This document shows, piece after piece, positions 9,235-20,385 of a stretch of DNA of 64,000 bases. This stretch comes from Bryoerythrophyllum caledonicum (Eukaryota > Streptophyta > Bryopsida > Pottiales > Pottiaceae). The position numbers were made by a program, and so were the translations under genes. The stretch is from contig OZ020517.1 in the NCBI GenBank assembly GCA_963971425.1, positions 18,132,904-18,196,903 of the forward strand. The letters are read 5' to 3'. How positions within the stretch are numbered: the stretch's first letter is position 1; every line of letters begins with the position of its first letter. The notes under the pieces were generated by a model, which saw only the letters and a program-made list of their open reading frames with translations, ran no database searches and had not been told where the DNA came from.

Positions 9235-12150
9235 CTAAGGGTGAGTAGAATTTTTTAATTTGGTGGAGCATGTGACGGGGGAAGAGAAGTATGATTGTTC
9301 TATGTTAAAGGATGATATTAATGAGTCTAGAATAGGTGTGGGTATTGTGTATTGTGCATTTTTGAGGGGATTATTTTTTGGGATGCGGTATTTAAATCTT
9401 TGGTATAGCCAAATTAATTCGGTTTTGAATGGTTGGGTTGTTGATTCAAAGTTTGTAGGGGTTTGTAGTTTTATGTTGTATTGATTCCATAGCCATCGGA
9501 GTCTGGTAGTGGGAATAGTGTGAAAATGTCGGCCATTTGCTTCATATAGATGGGCTTGATTGTTTTCTATTTTAACTGTGTTCGATATTGTGATAATATC
9601 TTTTTCGGGGTTACATTCCGTTGTGTAGATGTTTAGGAGTGGGATGATTATAGGTGGAGTTACGGACCTTGAGTCTTGTGATTGTTCTTGGGGGTGGTGG
9701 GCTTGAATGATTTCCAAGTAGAATTTATTTTGGATTTTTTGATAGTATTGTTTTAGTTTTTCGGTGTTATATATGGAGGTATAACAGTCGTGTCTTGGAA
9801 AGAGGTTTCTTTGGGGAAGCCATTTATTGAATGTAGTGTTGTTGTGTTGCCATTGGCATAAGTATTTTGTATAGGTATTTTGTATTCTGTTGGTATCTAG
9901 TTGTAGTATATGTTTATGTCTTATGATGCTATTAATAGGGTATGTGGTGGGATTTTTGGTGATGTATGTTGGAGGGCGGGGGTGGTATGGGTATAAGTGG
10001 TTGGGGGGATGAATTGGTGGTAAGGTAGTTCTAGGAAGGATGTTGTTGTTGATGGTGATGAATGGATCTTGGAGTACGTAGGAGTATGGGTGTATGTTGC
10101 AAGGGGTGTCACGTGTGGTGGGGCATGTTGGATGGCAAAAAAGTTGTTTGGCAACATTTAGGGCACTCTTGATTAGTTTGGATGGGGTAAAGTGGTAGGT
10201 TTTAAAGTCCTCATTATTCATGATGTGTGTGCCGTTTGGTAGAGTAATTTGTTTTAGTCCGAGAATGTTTTTTGAGAGGAGTTTTTGTAAAAGTTTTTGG
10301 GAGAGTTGTGCGTTGAGTGTGTTATGGTTTTGTGTTTCTTGACGCCATACTATTTCTAATGATGTTTGATCAAAGAGGAAATTTGGAAGTGTACTCTTAA
10401 GGTGAACTTTAGCTACGTGTTTTAATAGGAAGAATGTACGAGTTATTGGTGATCTTATACAATCCGTTTTTTTTATTCTAGGTATATTATCCGCACCACC
10501 GAATTGAGCAAGAGCATAATGAGTTAGCCCATAATATATTTTTCCGAGCCTACCTTTGTCATTTAGGGCATTTTGTAATTGTTCCCCTATACACCTTAGA
10601 TAGGCATTTTTGAGGGAGAAAGCTTCAAGTCCAAATAAGTTATGTGGGAGTTGGGTTATTGCGTTTGACATGCACTTGGGCATACCACAAATGTTTTTTT
10701 GTATGGATATAATCTTTTGGTCGAGTTTTTTGATAGCTGGCATAGAGTATGGTACCGCGTAGAAGCTGTATGCTACACTAGGGCGTATTACGATGTCAAT
10801 CATTTTAATTTTTTGTTTCATGGTGGCCGGACATGTTGTTAATTCTTTGCATTGTTGAATGAGTTTTGTGGTCGTAGTGTGAATTTGGATTTTCCATTTT
10901 AGAGAGGGGAGGAGGTTTGTGCCTAGGTATACATATGATTCATTTTGGTGTAGTATAGGGATTGGTTGACCACGGTAATTAATGTTGGAGGCTTGCATTA
11001 GGGCTTTAAATGTAGTTGGGTTCATTTTGGATTTGTTTGGACATCCAGTAGTAGCGCATTTTGGGACGCCTACGTCCATACCAATCCATTTACAATATCT
11101 ATCAATTTTATCCATTTGTGTTTGTAATGATTTTATTTTGTTAGTTATAGTAGCAAGGTCATCGGCGTATGCGGCGGAGTTTATGGTGGTTTGTGATGTG
11201 CCAAAAGTATAGCCATTATTGCCTCGTTCTAGCCATCTAAGTAGTGGTTCCAAAAATATAATGAATAGGTATGGACTAAGGGTGTCTCCTTGTATAGTGC
11301 CTCTATGGATGGGGATGGGTTTAGTTTTACGAAAGTGCTCTCCGGTGTAGTAAGTAGATGATTGGGAGTAGATATTTCCAATTAGTGTAGCTGCATCTTT
11401 AGGGTATTCAACATCAGTCAATATTGCTAATAGTTGGGCGTGGTCTATAGAGCCAAATGCGTTTTTGAAGTCGACATATAAAACATATATGTCTTGGTTT
11501 GTGAATCTTGTGTCTTCTAGTGCCGCTATTATAGTTTGTATTTGTCTAGAGGTACTTCTTTCTGCTCTAAATCCTTCTTGGCTATCGTGTAGGATTTTAA
11601 ATTTTTCACCATATGAAGATAATATTGAGGTAAGTGTACTGGTGTAGAGTTTATATATTGTGTTGGCTAATGCAATTGGTCTATGATTTGGTAAAATTGA
11701 AGGATCTCCTTTTTTGTATAGTAAAATTGTTGCACTTGTTTTCCATGAAGCTGGTATTTGTTTTTGTTTATAGCAATGAGAGAAGAATAGAAAAAGTAAT
11801 TTATTAAATCTTGGGGGCATGTGTTTGAGTATTGAGTTCGGTATACGGTATGGCCCTGGGGCTTTGTTATTTCCAAGGTTGCGGAGACATGTGTCATATA
11901 TAGCTCTATTGAAGTATGTGTGTAATGGGATTTTGGGTTCTCCTCGTTTGTCTAAAGTGAATCCATCTAGGTCATGCCATGGGTATTGACGTACTGCACA
12001 TGTGCATTCGGTTTGGTGTTGTGGTTGGTAGTTGCATGTTGGTATGGTAGGTCTATTGTTTTTTGTTTGTTGGTTGAATATTTTGTTTGCAATGTCTTCC
12101 GGGCTAGTTAGAATGTTATTATATTGGTCAGTAATACAATCCAGTGGTGG
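9235..12150 (-). CDS. LINE reverse transcriptase and connection domain
   Basis: The frame is open from about 12150 to the stop at 9235, and ATG at 11820 opens an 861-residue stretch. Motifs counted from that ATG: NKAPGPYRIPNSIL just upstream (RT block 0/1), PNHRPIALANTIYKLY near 44-59, YVDFKNAFGSID near 115-126 with the catalytic Asp117, RGTIQGDTLSPYLF near 173-186, and AAYADDLATIT with YADD at 218-221. These are LINE RT blocks 0-7 with a long C-terminal extension of unclear role. The upstream endonuclease frame ends at 12156 in a different phase, after a T5A5 run, so a small indel probably separates them. Confidence 0.9.
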   Translation of the reverse strand, partial: PPLDCITDQYNNILTSPEDIANKIFNQQTKNNRPTIPTCNYQPQHQTECTCAVRQYPWHDLDGFTLDKRGEPKIPLHTYFNRAIYDTCLRNLGNNKAPGPYRIPNSILKHMPPRFNKLLFLFFSHCYKQKQIPASWKTSATILLYKKGDPSILPNHRPIALANTIYKLYTSTLTSILSSYGEKFKILHDSQEGFRAERSTSRQIQTIIAALEDTRFTNQDIYVLYVDFKNAFGSIDHAQLLAILTDVEYPKDAATLIGNIYSQSSTYYTGEHFRKTKPIPIHRGTIQGDTLSPYLFIIFLEPLLRWLERGNNGYTFGTSQTTINSAAYADDLATITNKIKSLQTQMDKIDRYCKWIGMDVGVPKCATTGCPNKSKMNPTTFKALMQASNINYRGQPIPILHQNESYVYLGTNLLPSLKWKIQIHTTTTKLIQQCKELTTCPATMKQKIKMIDIVIRPSVAYSFYAVPYSMPAIKKLDQKIISIQKNICGMPKCMSNAITQLPHNLFGLEAFSLKNAYLRCIGEQLQNALNDKGRLGKIYYGLTHYALAQFGGADNIPRIKKTDCIRSPITRTFFLLKHVAKVHLKSTLPNFLFDQTSLEIVWRQETQNHNTLNAQLSQKLLQKLLSKNILGLKQITLPNGTHIMNNEDFKTYHFTPSKLIKSALNVAKQLFCHPTCPTTRDTPCNIHPYSYVLQDPFITINNNILPRTTLPPIHPPNHLYPYHPRPPTYITKNPTTYPINSIIRHKHILQLDTNRIQNTYTKYLCQWQHNNTTFNKWLPQRNLFPRHDCYTSIYNTEKLKQYYQKIQNKFYLEIIQAHHPQEQSQDSRSVTPPIIIPLLNIYTTECNPEKDIITISNTVKIENNQAHLYEANGRHFHTIPTTRLRWLWNQYNIKLQTPTNFESTTQPFKTELIWLYQRFKYRIPKNNPLKNAQYTIPTPILDSLISSFNIEQSYFSSPVTCSTKLKNSTHP

Positions 12151-12155
12151 AGTTT

Positions 12156-14046
12156 CTAGTTTTTAAAAACTTTTCTATTTATTTTCTTAGGGCTAATTTC
12201 GTATATTTGTCTGTATTTTGAGATGGCTTTTTTAATATTGTCTTTTGAGTATTTTGTAGTTACTTTCCGAGCTTGCATATTGGCATTTTTTGCCATTAGT
12301 GCAATGTCTTTTATCCATGTATCATGGGGGAGTTCCGGGGGGGGTGGAGCAGGGATTTGGGTGTGGTTTAAAGCTAGTAGTTCGTTACATATGGGATGGT
12401 TTAGCCATTGTGGATTGTTTTTTACGATTTTGATAGTTTTTTGTATTATATGGTATGTGGTTAGGTGTTGATTCCATATTTTTGAGAGTTTACGGGGCAA
12501 ATAACCTCCTTGTTGTGCTGTTCGGTTTGTCATTTGTGGTATTGGTTGGGCTTTGCAAGTTTGTTCTACTATATCGGAGATATTGTTGATGAGTGTATCT
12601 AGGGTGTGGCATGTTTCATTCCATTGTATTTGAGAGAGTTGGTTATTATTTTCGAGTATGTTTATGAGAGAGTCAATTTGTATGGAGTTTTCTTCGAAGA
12701 CCTTTGTGTTGAATTTTTCTAGGTTATCTATTGGGATGGGGTTAAGTATTCGTATAGTAGTATTATTTGTGTTTATAGGAGTGCGGCTTATTAATGTGTT
12801 ATTTGGGATGTGGAGTTGTATGGGCGAGTGATCCGAGTTGAGAATAATGTCTTTATTTGTTGTGGAGGTGTATTGTGTAGTATTATTTGTGTTTATGAAG
12901 AAGCAGTCTATTAGGCTCCAATCACTATAGTTATAGCCGCCTTGTCTAGAGTATTGGGTATCAATATTTTTATGGGTGAAGTTTAGGTTTTCTGTGAAGT
13001 GTCGCCATTGGTAATCTATGGTTTGAGGGGGGGTGTTATGATTTCCATTTTGTCTACCAATTAGTGTTATGTCTCTGTTGAAGTCTCCACATATCAAGTA
13101 AGTGTGGTTTGGATTTAAATTCATTTGGGATGTTATATTGTTTTGTATGTCTATGATAAGTCTTATATCTTCGGGATGAGATGGCATATACATATGAAAG
13201 ATTATCCATGGTTGTAGTGGTTGATTAGTAATTCTAATTATTTGGAGGTAGGGGGATATGTGCATTGGGGTAGGAATTTTTTTGATGTTGCCCGGGAAGG
13301 CATATTTTTTGTGTATTAGTGTAAGGAGGCCACCTCGGCCCGGTGTGTATGGTCGCCGTTGTAGGATGCATCTTGTTAGTGCATGTGTGTTGTTAAAGAT
13401 GAGTTTATAGTCTGGGAATGTGTTTTGTATGTATTTTATTGATTTTGTGGCTGATATTTTTGTTTCTTGAATGGTTATTAGGGCCGGTGGTGTTTTTGTA
13501 TATGTGGTCAGAGTTTTTAAGCTAGGAAGGGCGGTGTTTAGAGATGATGCATTCCATGTAATGATGGTTGTATTGTCGTTGTTTGTGTTAGTGTTTTGGT
13601 TTTGTGGGGGAAGGGCGAGGGGGGGAGGGGGTGGGTGGATATATTCTATTATGGGGTCAAAACATTTTAGTGTCTCGTTGATTAGGTTGTTAGGGAGGTA
13701 CGGAAATTTTTGTTTTATTATGTCGTTTGAGGGTGGTATGGTTTGGCTATGTATAAAGTTGTATATTTCTTCGTGTATTGAGTTCCCGTGATTTCTGATA
13801 TTTTGATTCTCTTCAAGGAATTTTGTAAATGGGTGTGGGATATGGATATGTCTTTCCGGTGGATTTTGTAAATTTGATAAGGTTTGTAGTAGTGTGTCTG
13901 TCCATGTAGTTGTATTCGAGTTTTGTAGGTTTAAAAGATTGTTACATTCATTTATGTTTGGATGGGTGGTTACTACTAGAGCATATAAAATGTGTGTTGG
14001 TGGATGGGTATTTTGTTGTTGTATGTATTGGGCAATATTTGGGTGT
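12156..14046 (-). CDS. LINE N-terminal region and AP-like endonuclease (APE), 5'-truncated
   Basis: Reading down from 14046 the frame is open for about 630 codons. A Pro/Asn/Thr-rich N-terminal part with PPPPP near 13630 comes first. The APE blocks follow: ITWNASSL near 13545, LITIQETK near 13480 with the metal-binding Glu, GRGGLLTL near 13330, LICGDFNRD near 13090, and NSDHSPIQLHIP near 12840-12800. These match the exonuclease-endonuclease-phosphatase fold. The first in-frame ATG is at 13265, inside the domain, so the true start was lost by truncation. The stop at 12156 follows VFKN. Confidence 0.85.
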
Positions 14047-14056
14047 CCATTGCCAA
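14047..14056 (+). repeat. Right target-site duplication of the LINE
   Basis: CCATTGCCAA, identical to 6920-6929. The PHD finger resumes here in frame as His-Cys-Gln-Tyr-Ser-Trp-His. Confidence 0.9.
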
Positions 14057-14245
14057 TATAGTTGGCATATAGCTTGCTTGACGCCGCTTCTTTCTACTTT
14101 ATCGTCGGGGGATTGGACTTGCCCTCTTTGTCCGAGGTCTTTGAGCCACATTTCATCTAATGGAATAGCTTTAATTCCTCATGGACTTGTCACTGTGTGG
14201 TGTGTTGTCATCAAGTTGGAATTCTTGATTTCAATTCAAGGATAG
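14057..14245 (+). pseudogene. Second half of the gypsy PHD finger and pol C-terminus
   Basis: The + frame reads HCQYSWHIACLTPLLS then SGDWTCPLC. It supplies the Cys-x4-His-x2-Cys and the final W-x-C-x2-C of a PHD finger. Placed after LLCDHC at 6929, it completes the eight metal ligands (C4HC3) in the expected order. The frame continues about 40 codons to a stop near 14243. The LINE insertion is the event that splits the finger. Confidence 0.82.
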
Positions 14246-14478
14246 ACAACGTGGAGATTGACCAACGGATTGGCAACAAAGTTGTCAATGGCAACTAACA
14301 ATGGGGCTTACATTGCACCCAACCTACCCTCTATTTCTTATTTCTCCATATGTTGATTGATTCGATGACCGTCGATATCTTCGATTACATACGTACAGTT
14401 GTTGTGGCAATATCTTTGTGGCATTTAGTCTTGTTAGTGTTGTTTAGTCCTATTCGGATAGAAGGTGTCATTATCCGC

Positions 14479-14490
14479 TAGAGGGGGCAT
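14479..14490 (+). promoter_or_regulatory. Possible polypurine tract of the gypsy element
   Basis: TAGAGGGGGCAT at 14479-14490 is a purine run downstream of pol, as expected for plus-strand priming next to a 3' LTR. The neighbouring LTR-like sequence starts only at about 14598 (TGTCACACG), so the tract and LTR are not directly adjacent. Confidence 0.4.
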
Positions 14491-14493
14491 TTT

Positions 14494-15047
14494 ATGGTAT
14501 ACTACGTATACTTGTTTTAGTAAATGTTTTTGGTTTATTTGATGTTGGTTAGGACTCTCAATCTATTGTGGTTATCAATCTTTTTTTATACGACAGCTGT
14601 CACACGACGTGGCATCGTGGCCTCTCCGTATCGTAGTTTTAGCATAGATTAGTTTGTTACTGATCTACGGGTTTAGGAATGTATGGCGGCGCAGCATATT
14701 CATCCGTGGATATTTTCCATCCAGTTAAGGTTGTGTATCTATGCGTATAGCGCCGCCCACATCGTTAACTTGACGTCTTTATCAAGTCAAGCTTTGAAAG
14801 TGAAAGTGGAAAGTAGTGATTAAGAGTTGCTTGTAAGTGGCAATTTAAGCCATTGGTAAATCTTCAGTGCTTTTCAATTTTCTTTTCACTCATTCATTCA
14901 TACATTATGGTGTGCGTGACGTTTGATTACTCTTGTGATTTACAACTTTCCTTGATGGTGTATTGTATATACTTGTTTTAGTGTATGTTTTTTGTTTATT
15001 TGATGTTGGTTAGGACTCTCAATCTGTTGTGCATATCAATCTTTTTT
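14494..15047 (+). repeat. 94-bp direct repeats flanking a 347-bp LTR-like segment
   Basis: About 94 bases at 14494-14587 recur at 14954-15047, with the shared core GATGTTGGTTAGGACTCTCA. Between them 14598-14944 begins TGTCACACGACG and ends TTACA, like an LTR with TG...CA ends. Either the gypsy 3' LTR lies between duplicated flanks, or this is a TRIM-like element with short LTRs. I cannot decide from one copy. Confidence 0.45.
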
Positions 15048-15049
15048 AC

Positions 15050-16490
15050 AGGACAAAATGTAGTGTACCACTTAATTTCATAATTGAGGTACTAAACTAT
15101 AATTTACTTGAACTATAATTTACTTGAAATAAATATGTTTGTATATTAGTGATTAGGTATTTTTCACAAGCGTGGATGTTTAGCATATATCTTAAAATAG
15201 GATTAAAGTGTTGAAATTGGAAATTATTTGGATGGTATGTCAAAATCTTAATAGAAGAAAGAAGAGAGGTTTATAAACTGCAAAAGTAATTTTTGTAATT
15301 TAAATCTTGCTTAAATAAATTTTGTTTAAGTTTTTAAGACACGCTAAAATAAGTATCAGGTGTATTAAGGAGCCTAAAACCTACAACTTCATTAATAATA
15401 TTCACCAAATATAGCAAAAAATGTCATATGTTTAATAAGGAAGAAGAATGAATTTTATTTTATCTATTATCAATCTTAGTTCAAGACTGTTATAAGAAAT
15501 TCCTCAAAGATATTGGCATCATTTTATTATTGTGCGGATTAGAAAATTATTGCATATGAACCCTACAAGGAAAATTTTAAATTTTAAATTGATAATCATC
15601 TTGTATGTAATAGAGGATCATTACACTTGGACTTTGATGATAATGAAAGTTCTGTATTATACAAGGTGACTATCATAATGACAATAGAAATTGTAATCTC
15701 TACATATGTTAGAAAACAATCAGATACCCAACAATGCCAAAACCAAGGTTATCTGGTAGATACTTGGACAGTGAAGACCAGAAGAGGTAGATGAAGAAGT
15801 CGGTGGGGACGACAAGCTAATTAGGTTTGGTGGCGTCAATGGGGCGCTATAGAGAATGCGGCTCAAACCCGCTCTCAATTGCGTCCGTATTTGATTCACA
15901 AGGAGTGGCGGACACGGTCCAATCCTTAGTACGTGCATTCGAGTCATGGGGGATGGAAGCGGAGGAGTCCCAAAAACAAAGGCTTTCAAAATGAGGTACC
16001 TTCTTATCTATGCGCTTCAAAATAAGACTTGCCAGCGGCAAAGTTGACAACACAAAGTTCACCAACTTATATTACAAGAGTTGATGTAAGAGCGATGCCA
16101 CCACAACGGCCCATGCGGAAGCTCCAGATTGGGTGACATTGGAATGTTGCATGACACAGAGATGTCCACGAAGGTTGCAATGTGCGTCTTGCACATCCCG
16201 AATTTGGCGACCAAATACATTGACTTCATGCTTATCAGGTCAATGAGTCCTACTCATGAGGATTCCATCCTTGTTACATGATTCATCAGCCTGCGATTGC
16301 GTTGGAGCTACCTACACAATCGCAACACTATCAACACGTTCTCAAATCAAAATCCACATACTCAAGTCTAGGGTTTTGTTGTGCATTCCAAACCATCCAA
16401 CAACCAAAATTTCTTCCAAGTTTTTGTCATGACTGCATCATTGAGTGTTGCTTCGTCAACCCACTTGATGATAAAATTTGAAATCCGACA
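15050..16490. other. Non-coding stretch, no recognised gene
   Basis: The first 0.65 kb is strongly AT-rich. From 15710 to 16480 the base composition is balanced, with ORFs under 90 codons on both strands and no motif I recognise. It may be old TE sequence. Confidence 0.4.
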
Positions 16491-16497
16491 GAACGTG

Positions 16498-16725
16498 GTC
16501 TTTGCGTCAAGACGTGGTATTCCGTTGGGTTAGGGTATCACCTCAAGACAAGGTATAGCGTCACGTTAGCGTATCACCTTGGGATATGGTATCACGCTTG
16601 AACATGGTGTTGCTTCGGGACATGATATCTCATTGAGATAGGGTATTGTGTCAAGATAGAGTACTATAGCCTTGGAACATGGTATTGCCTTGAGATAGGG
16701 CCTTGTGCCACGACATGGTCTTGAG
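16498..16725 (+). repeat. Degenerate minisatellite, about 20-22 bp unit
   Basis: About ten imperfect copies of a unit like GACATGGTATTGCCTTGAG occur in a row, with variants GACGTGGTATTCC, GATATGGTATCACGC and GAACATGGTGTTGC. Copies differ at several positions, so the array is old. Confidence 0.65.
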
Positions 16726-19004
16726 GAACTTCCCTTGTGTGTCAGGGATGTTCAGTATCTACATTTGTAAGAGCATTGCTAGGAGTGACAACAACTATCA
16801 CTGCAAGGTCATATTTAGTGGCACCAGGTCTCCAGAGTTGATACAAGCTCTCCACCAGAGTCCCCGCAAGATTAGAAAGCTGATATTTGTCTCTCCAAAT
16901 ATACAAATTAGTGCTATAATAAAGAATTTTGGCATACCATTTTTGCTCACTATATATCTTTCAAAGTCATTACATCTCACAATCAACTGATGACCAATCA
17001 TCTCAACCACTATGAACGTTGTGTATGAAATAAACAATTATGACGTGGTATTCTCATTGTCCAACGAAACTAGAGTGAAATCCCAAGGGTTGTTGGTACG
17101 ATGACCACAATATGAGCATGAAAGGAGGTCGCAGACTATATTTGGACCATGCATGGAACAAGTTCCTGGTCATGTTCTGGATCATTGTTGGCAATGCTCT
17201 GATATAAGCCAACGACAAGACCGTGTGAGCAGTTGGAGAGCGTTCGTGGTGAGCGGTGAGCAATGATTAGAAATAAAGACCTAAAATTAGCAAACTTAAA
17301 AATAAATAAATAAATCTAAATTTGAATTAAAAAATTATAGCTTCTAATTTAGACGATCTAAATTTGGAAAAATATGGACCTACTACTGTGGAACATTTTA
17401 CTCATTCACCCTTCTAACAAATGTAAATGAACTATGAATCATTGGAATTTCAAAGATAAACTATAAAATTTGGAAAAATAAGGGTCCTATCATTGTGGAA
17501 CATGATACAAATTTCCCTTTTTTATAGATGCAAATGATAACCCTATTGTCTATAGATGACTCCGTCGGATGATAAATTGAAGTAGAGTTGTGAAAGTTGA
17601 AACAAATGAAATGGAAGACATATATACAACGTCACATTTGTCAAGTGGCATGAACATTGAATCTATAGATATATGATTAAAGAAAAATATGCAAACATGA
17701 TATGCGGCAAAAACTAAACACAACAATATTGGCCTCTTGAATAATGCTCAATATTATAACAACGTCCCTAATTCTTATCTGCCTATAAAGTTTCAAGCAA
17801 ACTTCTACAATAGAATTGCTTCGGCCATGGATATGAGTTCGTTGAATTTGAGTGTTGGGGCATGGACATACATGTCCTGCAGCTCGTCGAGCTTGCACAT
17901 GATCCTACAGATGAAGTGTACATGCTTGCAAGTAATCCATGACTAGCCGAATTAGTTGGCCTTCGGTTGTATTGAAACTAAGTCCGGACATGTGCAAGCC
18001 GGAATTGAGTTCTCCGTATCGATGCTCCAAAGGCGTGGATAGTGGAGGAGTTAACCTCAAGATCTATAATGCAGCCAGCCCGGAGAAAGGCAACATTGAG
18101 CACCTCCAAATCATTGCCTTTATCGTAGAGGCGGACCTCCATTGCTGAAATTGAGTGGCAATTAGCCTGCCTAAATGGTGCTTCACCACTTAGATGAATG
18201 GAGATGTAGAATGTTTCTCAACATCCTTTAGAATTGGGTATGCAACATGGTCAATACCATCAACATTGGTTAATTGGAAGTATCGATGGAGAGACAATTT
18301 TTGCTTCTGTGGACGCATGAAAATTGGCGCGATTGACAACAATGATCTCCGACTGCTTGAGATTGGTGTCTCTAAAAATAGGCAAGATTTCTAGGATGTT
18401 ATTTGAGCAAGTAAGAACCTACTTATAGCAAGAGCCCAAAACACAACGGTAACTATTGTTGGAGTAGAAAAAGAACCTATGTTGCTAGATTCTACCAATG
18501 TAATAGTTGATCCAGTTTTTGGTGTATGTGGGATATAAAGTGGTATTTTTCTTTTGAATGATCTTCATTGTCCACTGCTTCCTTGAGAAGGCGTCAAGAG
18601 CCTATTATGCTAGACTAGAGCAATGCTTAGGTAATTGGATGATATGCCAATCGGTAACATCATAGATGGATTCCTCTACCTCGTAACGCGAGTAAATCGA
18701 TTGTGCCCGACAATGTCCATACATTCTGGATTTGGCAAATTGTATGTGCTGGTAGATAGATCGACATCCACATCCAGGTCCGCACCCTCACCAACCTCTC
18801 AAAGAACTTCACGAGTCCTTTTGGCCTTAGCCAACTTGGGGACGGAAAATTTGATTTTCTCCAAATGGAGAGGGGGGTGAGTCGAACTTCGATTATGGGG
18901 ATACTAGGTCAATTTTTTTGTGATGTGCATTACATTTAGAGTAGATTGATAGAAGATGTGATTTATAGCAAAAGCTCGAAGAGTTGTCACTCCAATACAT
19001 GTTC

Positions 19005-19195
19005 ATACAATTGAGGGAAAGAGGAAAAGAAGGAAATGCGGTTCTCTATTTCTTAAGTAATAAGCGGTTGAGGAAGGCAAAGATGGAAAGACAGAAGGCC
19101 TAGAGGATGACTTATGAGATACGCATTGTGCCCTATCTATAAAGATTAAGAAAGGTGAGAATTTGCCAACTATTAGAGAGGATTGTGAACTATAA
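19005..19195 (-). repeat. Left copy of an internal inverted repeat
   Basis: This segment matches, in inverted orientation, 21455-21645. The shared core is GTTGAGGAAGGCAA, then AGAGGATGACTTA. It lies within the 17220-22400 element and is diverged by about a fifth. Confidence 0.6.
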
Positions 19196-19959
19196 AACTC
19201 CAAGGCAAATTAAAAAGAGGTGCCATTAACAACACCTCCATGGGAGTGATTGATAAGTTAATTCTTATTTAACCTTGTTACAGAGTTTGTGACGCACTTT
19301 CTAAAATAGTGTAGCACGTTAAAAATTGAGTTTGGAGCACTATTTTATGCGCGGATGAAGTATGTGAACAAGAAACTATATTTACCCATAACTTTCTCAT
19401 CCAAGATCCATTCCTTATCGGCCATAAATTTTTAGAAATAGAATAAAAGTATCAAGAGCTTGCTCTAAGGGCTTGCCGGCACTGGCAGCCCTTTGGGAGT
19501 GCCTACAAGAAACTCCAAGACACATTTAAAAGGAGAGGGATAAATGACAACCCCTCGGTAGTGAATGATAAGTCTGTTTGAATTCAACCATGCTATAGAG
19601 CTTATGAAAAGCTTTCTAAAATGGTGTGGAATGTTAAACATTGAGCTTGGAGCAGTGTTTTATGCGTGGATGAAGTATGTCAAGAAAGAACTTCATTTAT
19701 GCATAACTTTCTCGTCTTAACTCTATTTCTAATGTGCTACACCATTTTCAAAATGGCATCAAATTCTCAAGAGTGTATTTTGGACCCCCGTCGGCACCGA
19801 CTGCCCTTTGGGAGTGCTTACACGAAACTTCATTCACACACAACTCTCTCATCCGAGCTAGAAGTAACCTTTGTGGCTTTTTGCTGACGGAGCCAAGGAG
19901 GCTTGCTAGTGTCGGCACCCTCCAAACTCTTCACAATCCTGATTTGATTTTACGGAATC

Positions 19960-20385
19960 ATAGACCGGCACCGGCGACCCCCTCCACATCGAATTTCTGC
20001 GAATCAGATCTGTGCAGGTCGTGACCCTCAGCGTCAACGGCGACTCCATTCACAAGAAGTTTCTGCAAACTTGAGATCAGGGTCGTGACCCTTAGCGTCA
20101 ACGGCGATTCCATTCACAACAAGTTTCTGCAAACTTGAGATCAGGGTCGTAACCCTCGCCGCCACCGGTGACCCCTCCATTGAGTCTTTCTGTGAAGCTT
20201 GGAATCCATGTCGCAACCCCCGCCGGCACCGGCGACCCCCTACACATCGAGTTTCTGCGGATCAGATCTGTGCAGGTCATGACCCTCTGCGTCAATGGCG
20301 ACTCCATTCACAACAAGTTTCTGCGAACTTGAGATCAGGGTTGTAACTCTCGCCGGCACCGGCGACCCCTCCACTGCCATTTTCC
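19960..20385 (+). repeat. Tandem array, about 63-70 bp units
   Basis: Six or so units share GACTCCATTCACAAC, AAGTTTCTGCRAACTTGAGAT and CAGGGTCGTRACCCTC. Some units have GCCGGCACCGGCGACCCC instead of GCGTCAACGGCGA. Two subunit types alternate irregularly, which points to unequal exchange. It lies inside the TIR element at 17220-22400. Confidence 0.75.

Larger units (their letters stand above)
6930..14046 (-). mobile_element. Dualen-like non-LTR retrotransposon (LINE), 7117 bp
   Basis: The element lies on the - strand between perfect 10-bp duplications. Domains from its 5' end are: AP-type endonuclease, LINE reverse transcriptase, RNase H, a CCHC zinc motif, and a restriction-like endonuclease signature. 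Having both endonuclease types is the hallmark of the Dualen/RandI clade, first described in Chlamydomonas. The reading frame is open right up to 14046 with no in-frame ATG before 13265, so the copy is probably 5'-truncated. The 3' end has no poly(A); it ends in a short TTC-type run on the - strand. Few breaks are present, so it is fairly young. Confidence 0.88.
1..14490 (+). mobile_element. Decayed Ty3/gypsy LTR retrotransposon, interrupted by later insertions
   Basis: The order on the + strand is gag-like region, reverse transcriptase, RNase H, zinc-binding integrase, integrase C-terminal domain, PHD finger and a polypurine stretch at 14479-14488. This pol order is that of Ty3/gypsy. The left end lies outside the window, so the 5' LTR is not seen. 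All reading frames carry stops and frameshifts. Three insertions break the element: about 3400-5010, about 5990-6510, and the LINE at 6930-14046. The gypsy element is therefore the oldest layer here. That it is Ty3/gypsy is near certain; its exact clade is not determined. Confidence 0.9.

Noticed and set aside
12140..12170. Programmed ribosomal frameshift between the LINE endonuclease and RT frames at a T5A5 run
   Set aside because: The run does not fit the usual X-XXY-YYZ pattern in the zero frame, and other single-base breaks exist in this copy. A plain indel is simpler.
13910..14245. A separate plus-strand PHD-finger gene at the LINE's 5' end
   Set aside because: The first PHD ligands are missing here and are present at 6870-6929. 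The part before 14047 is LINE sequence read backwards.
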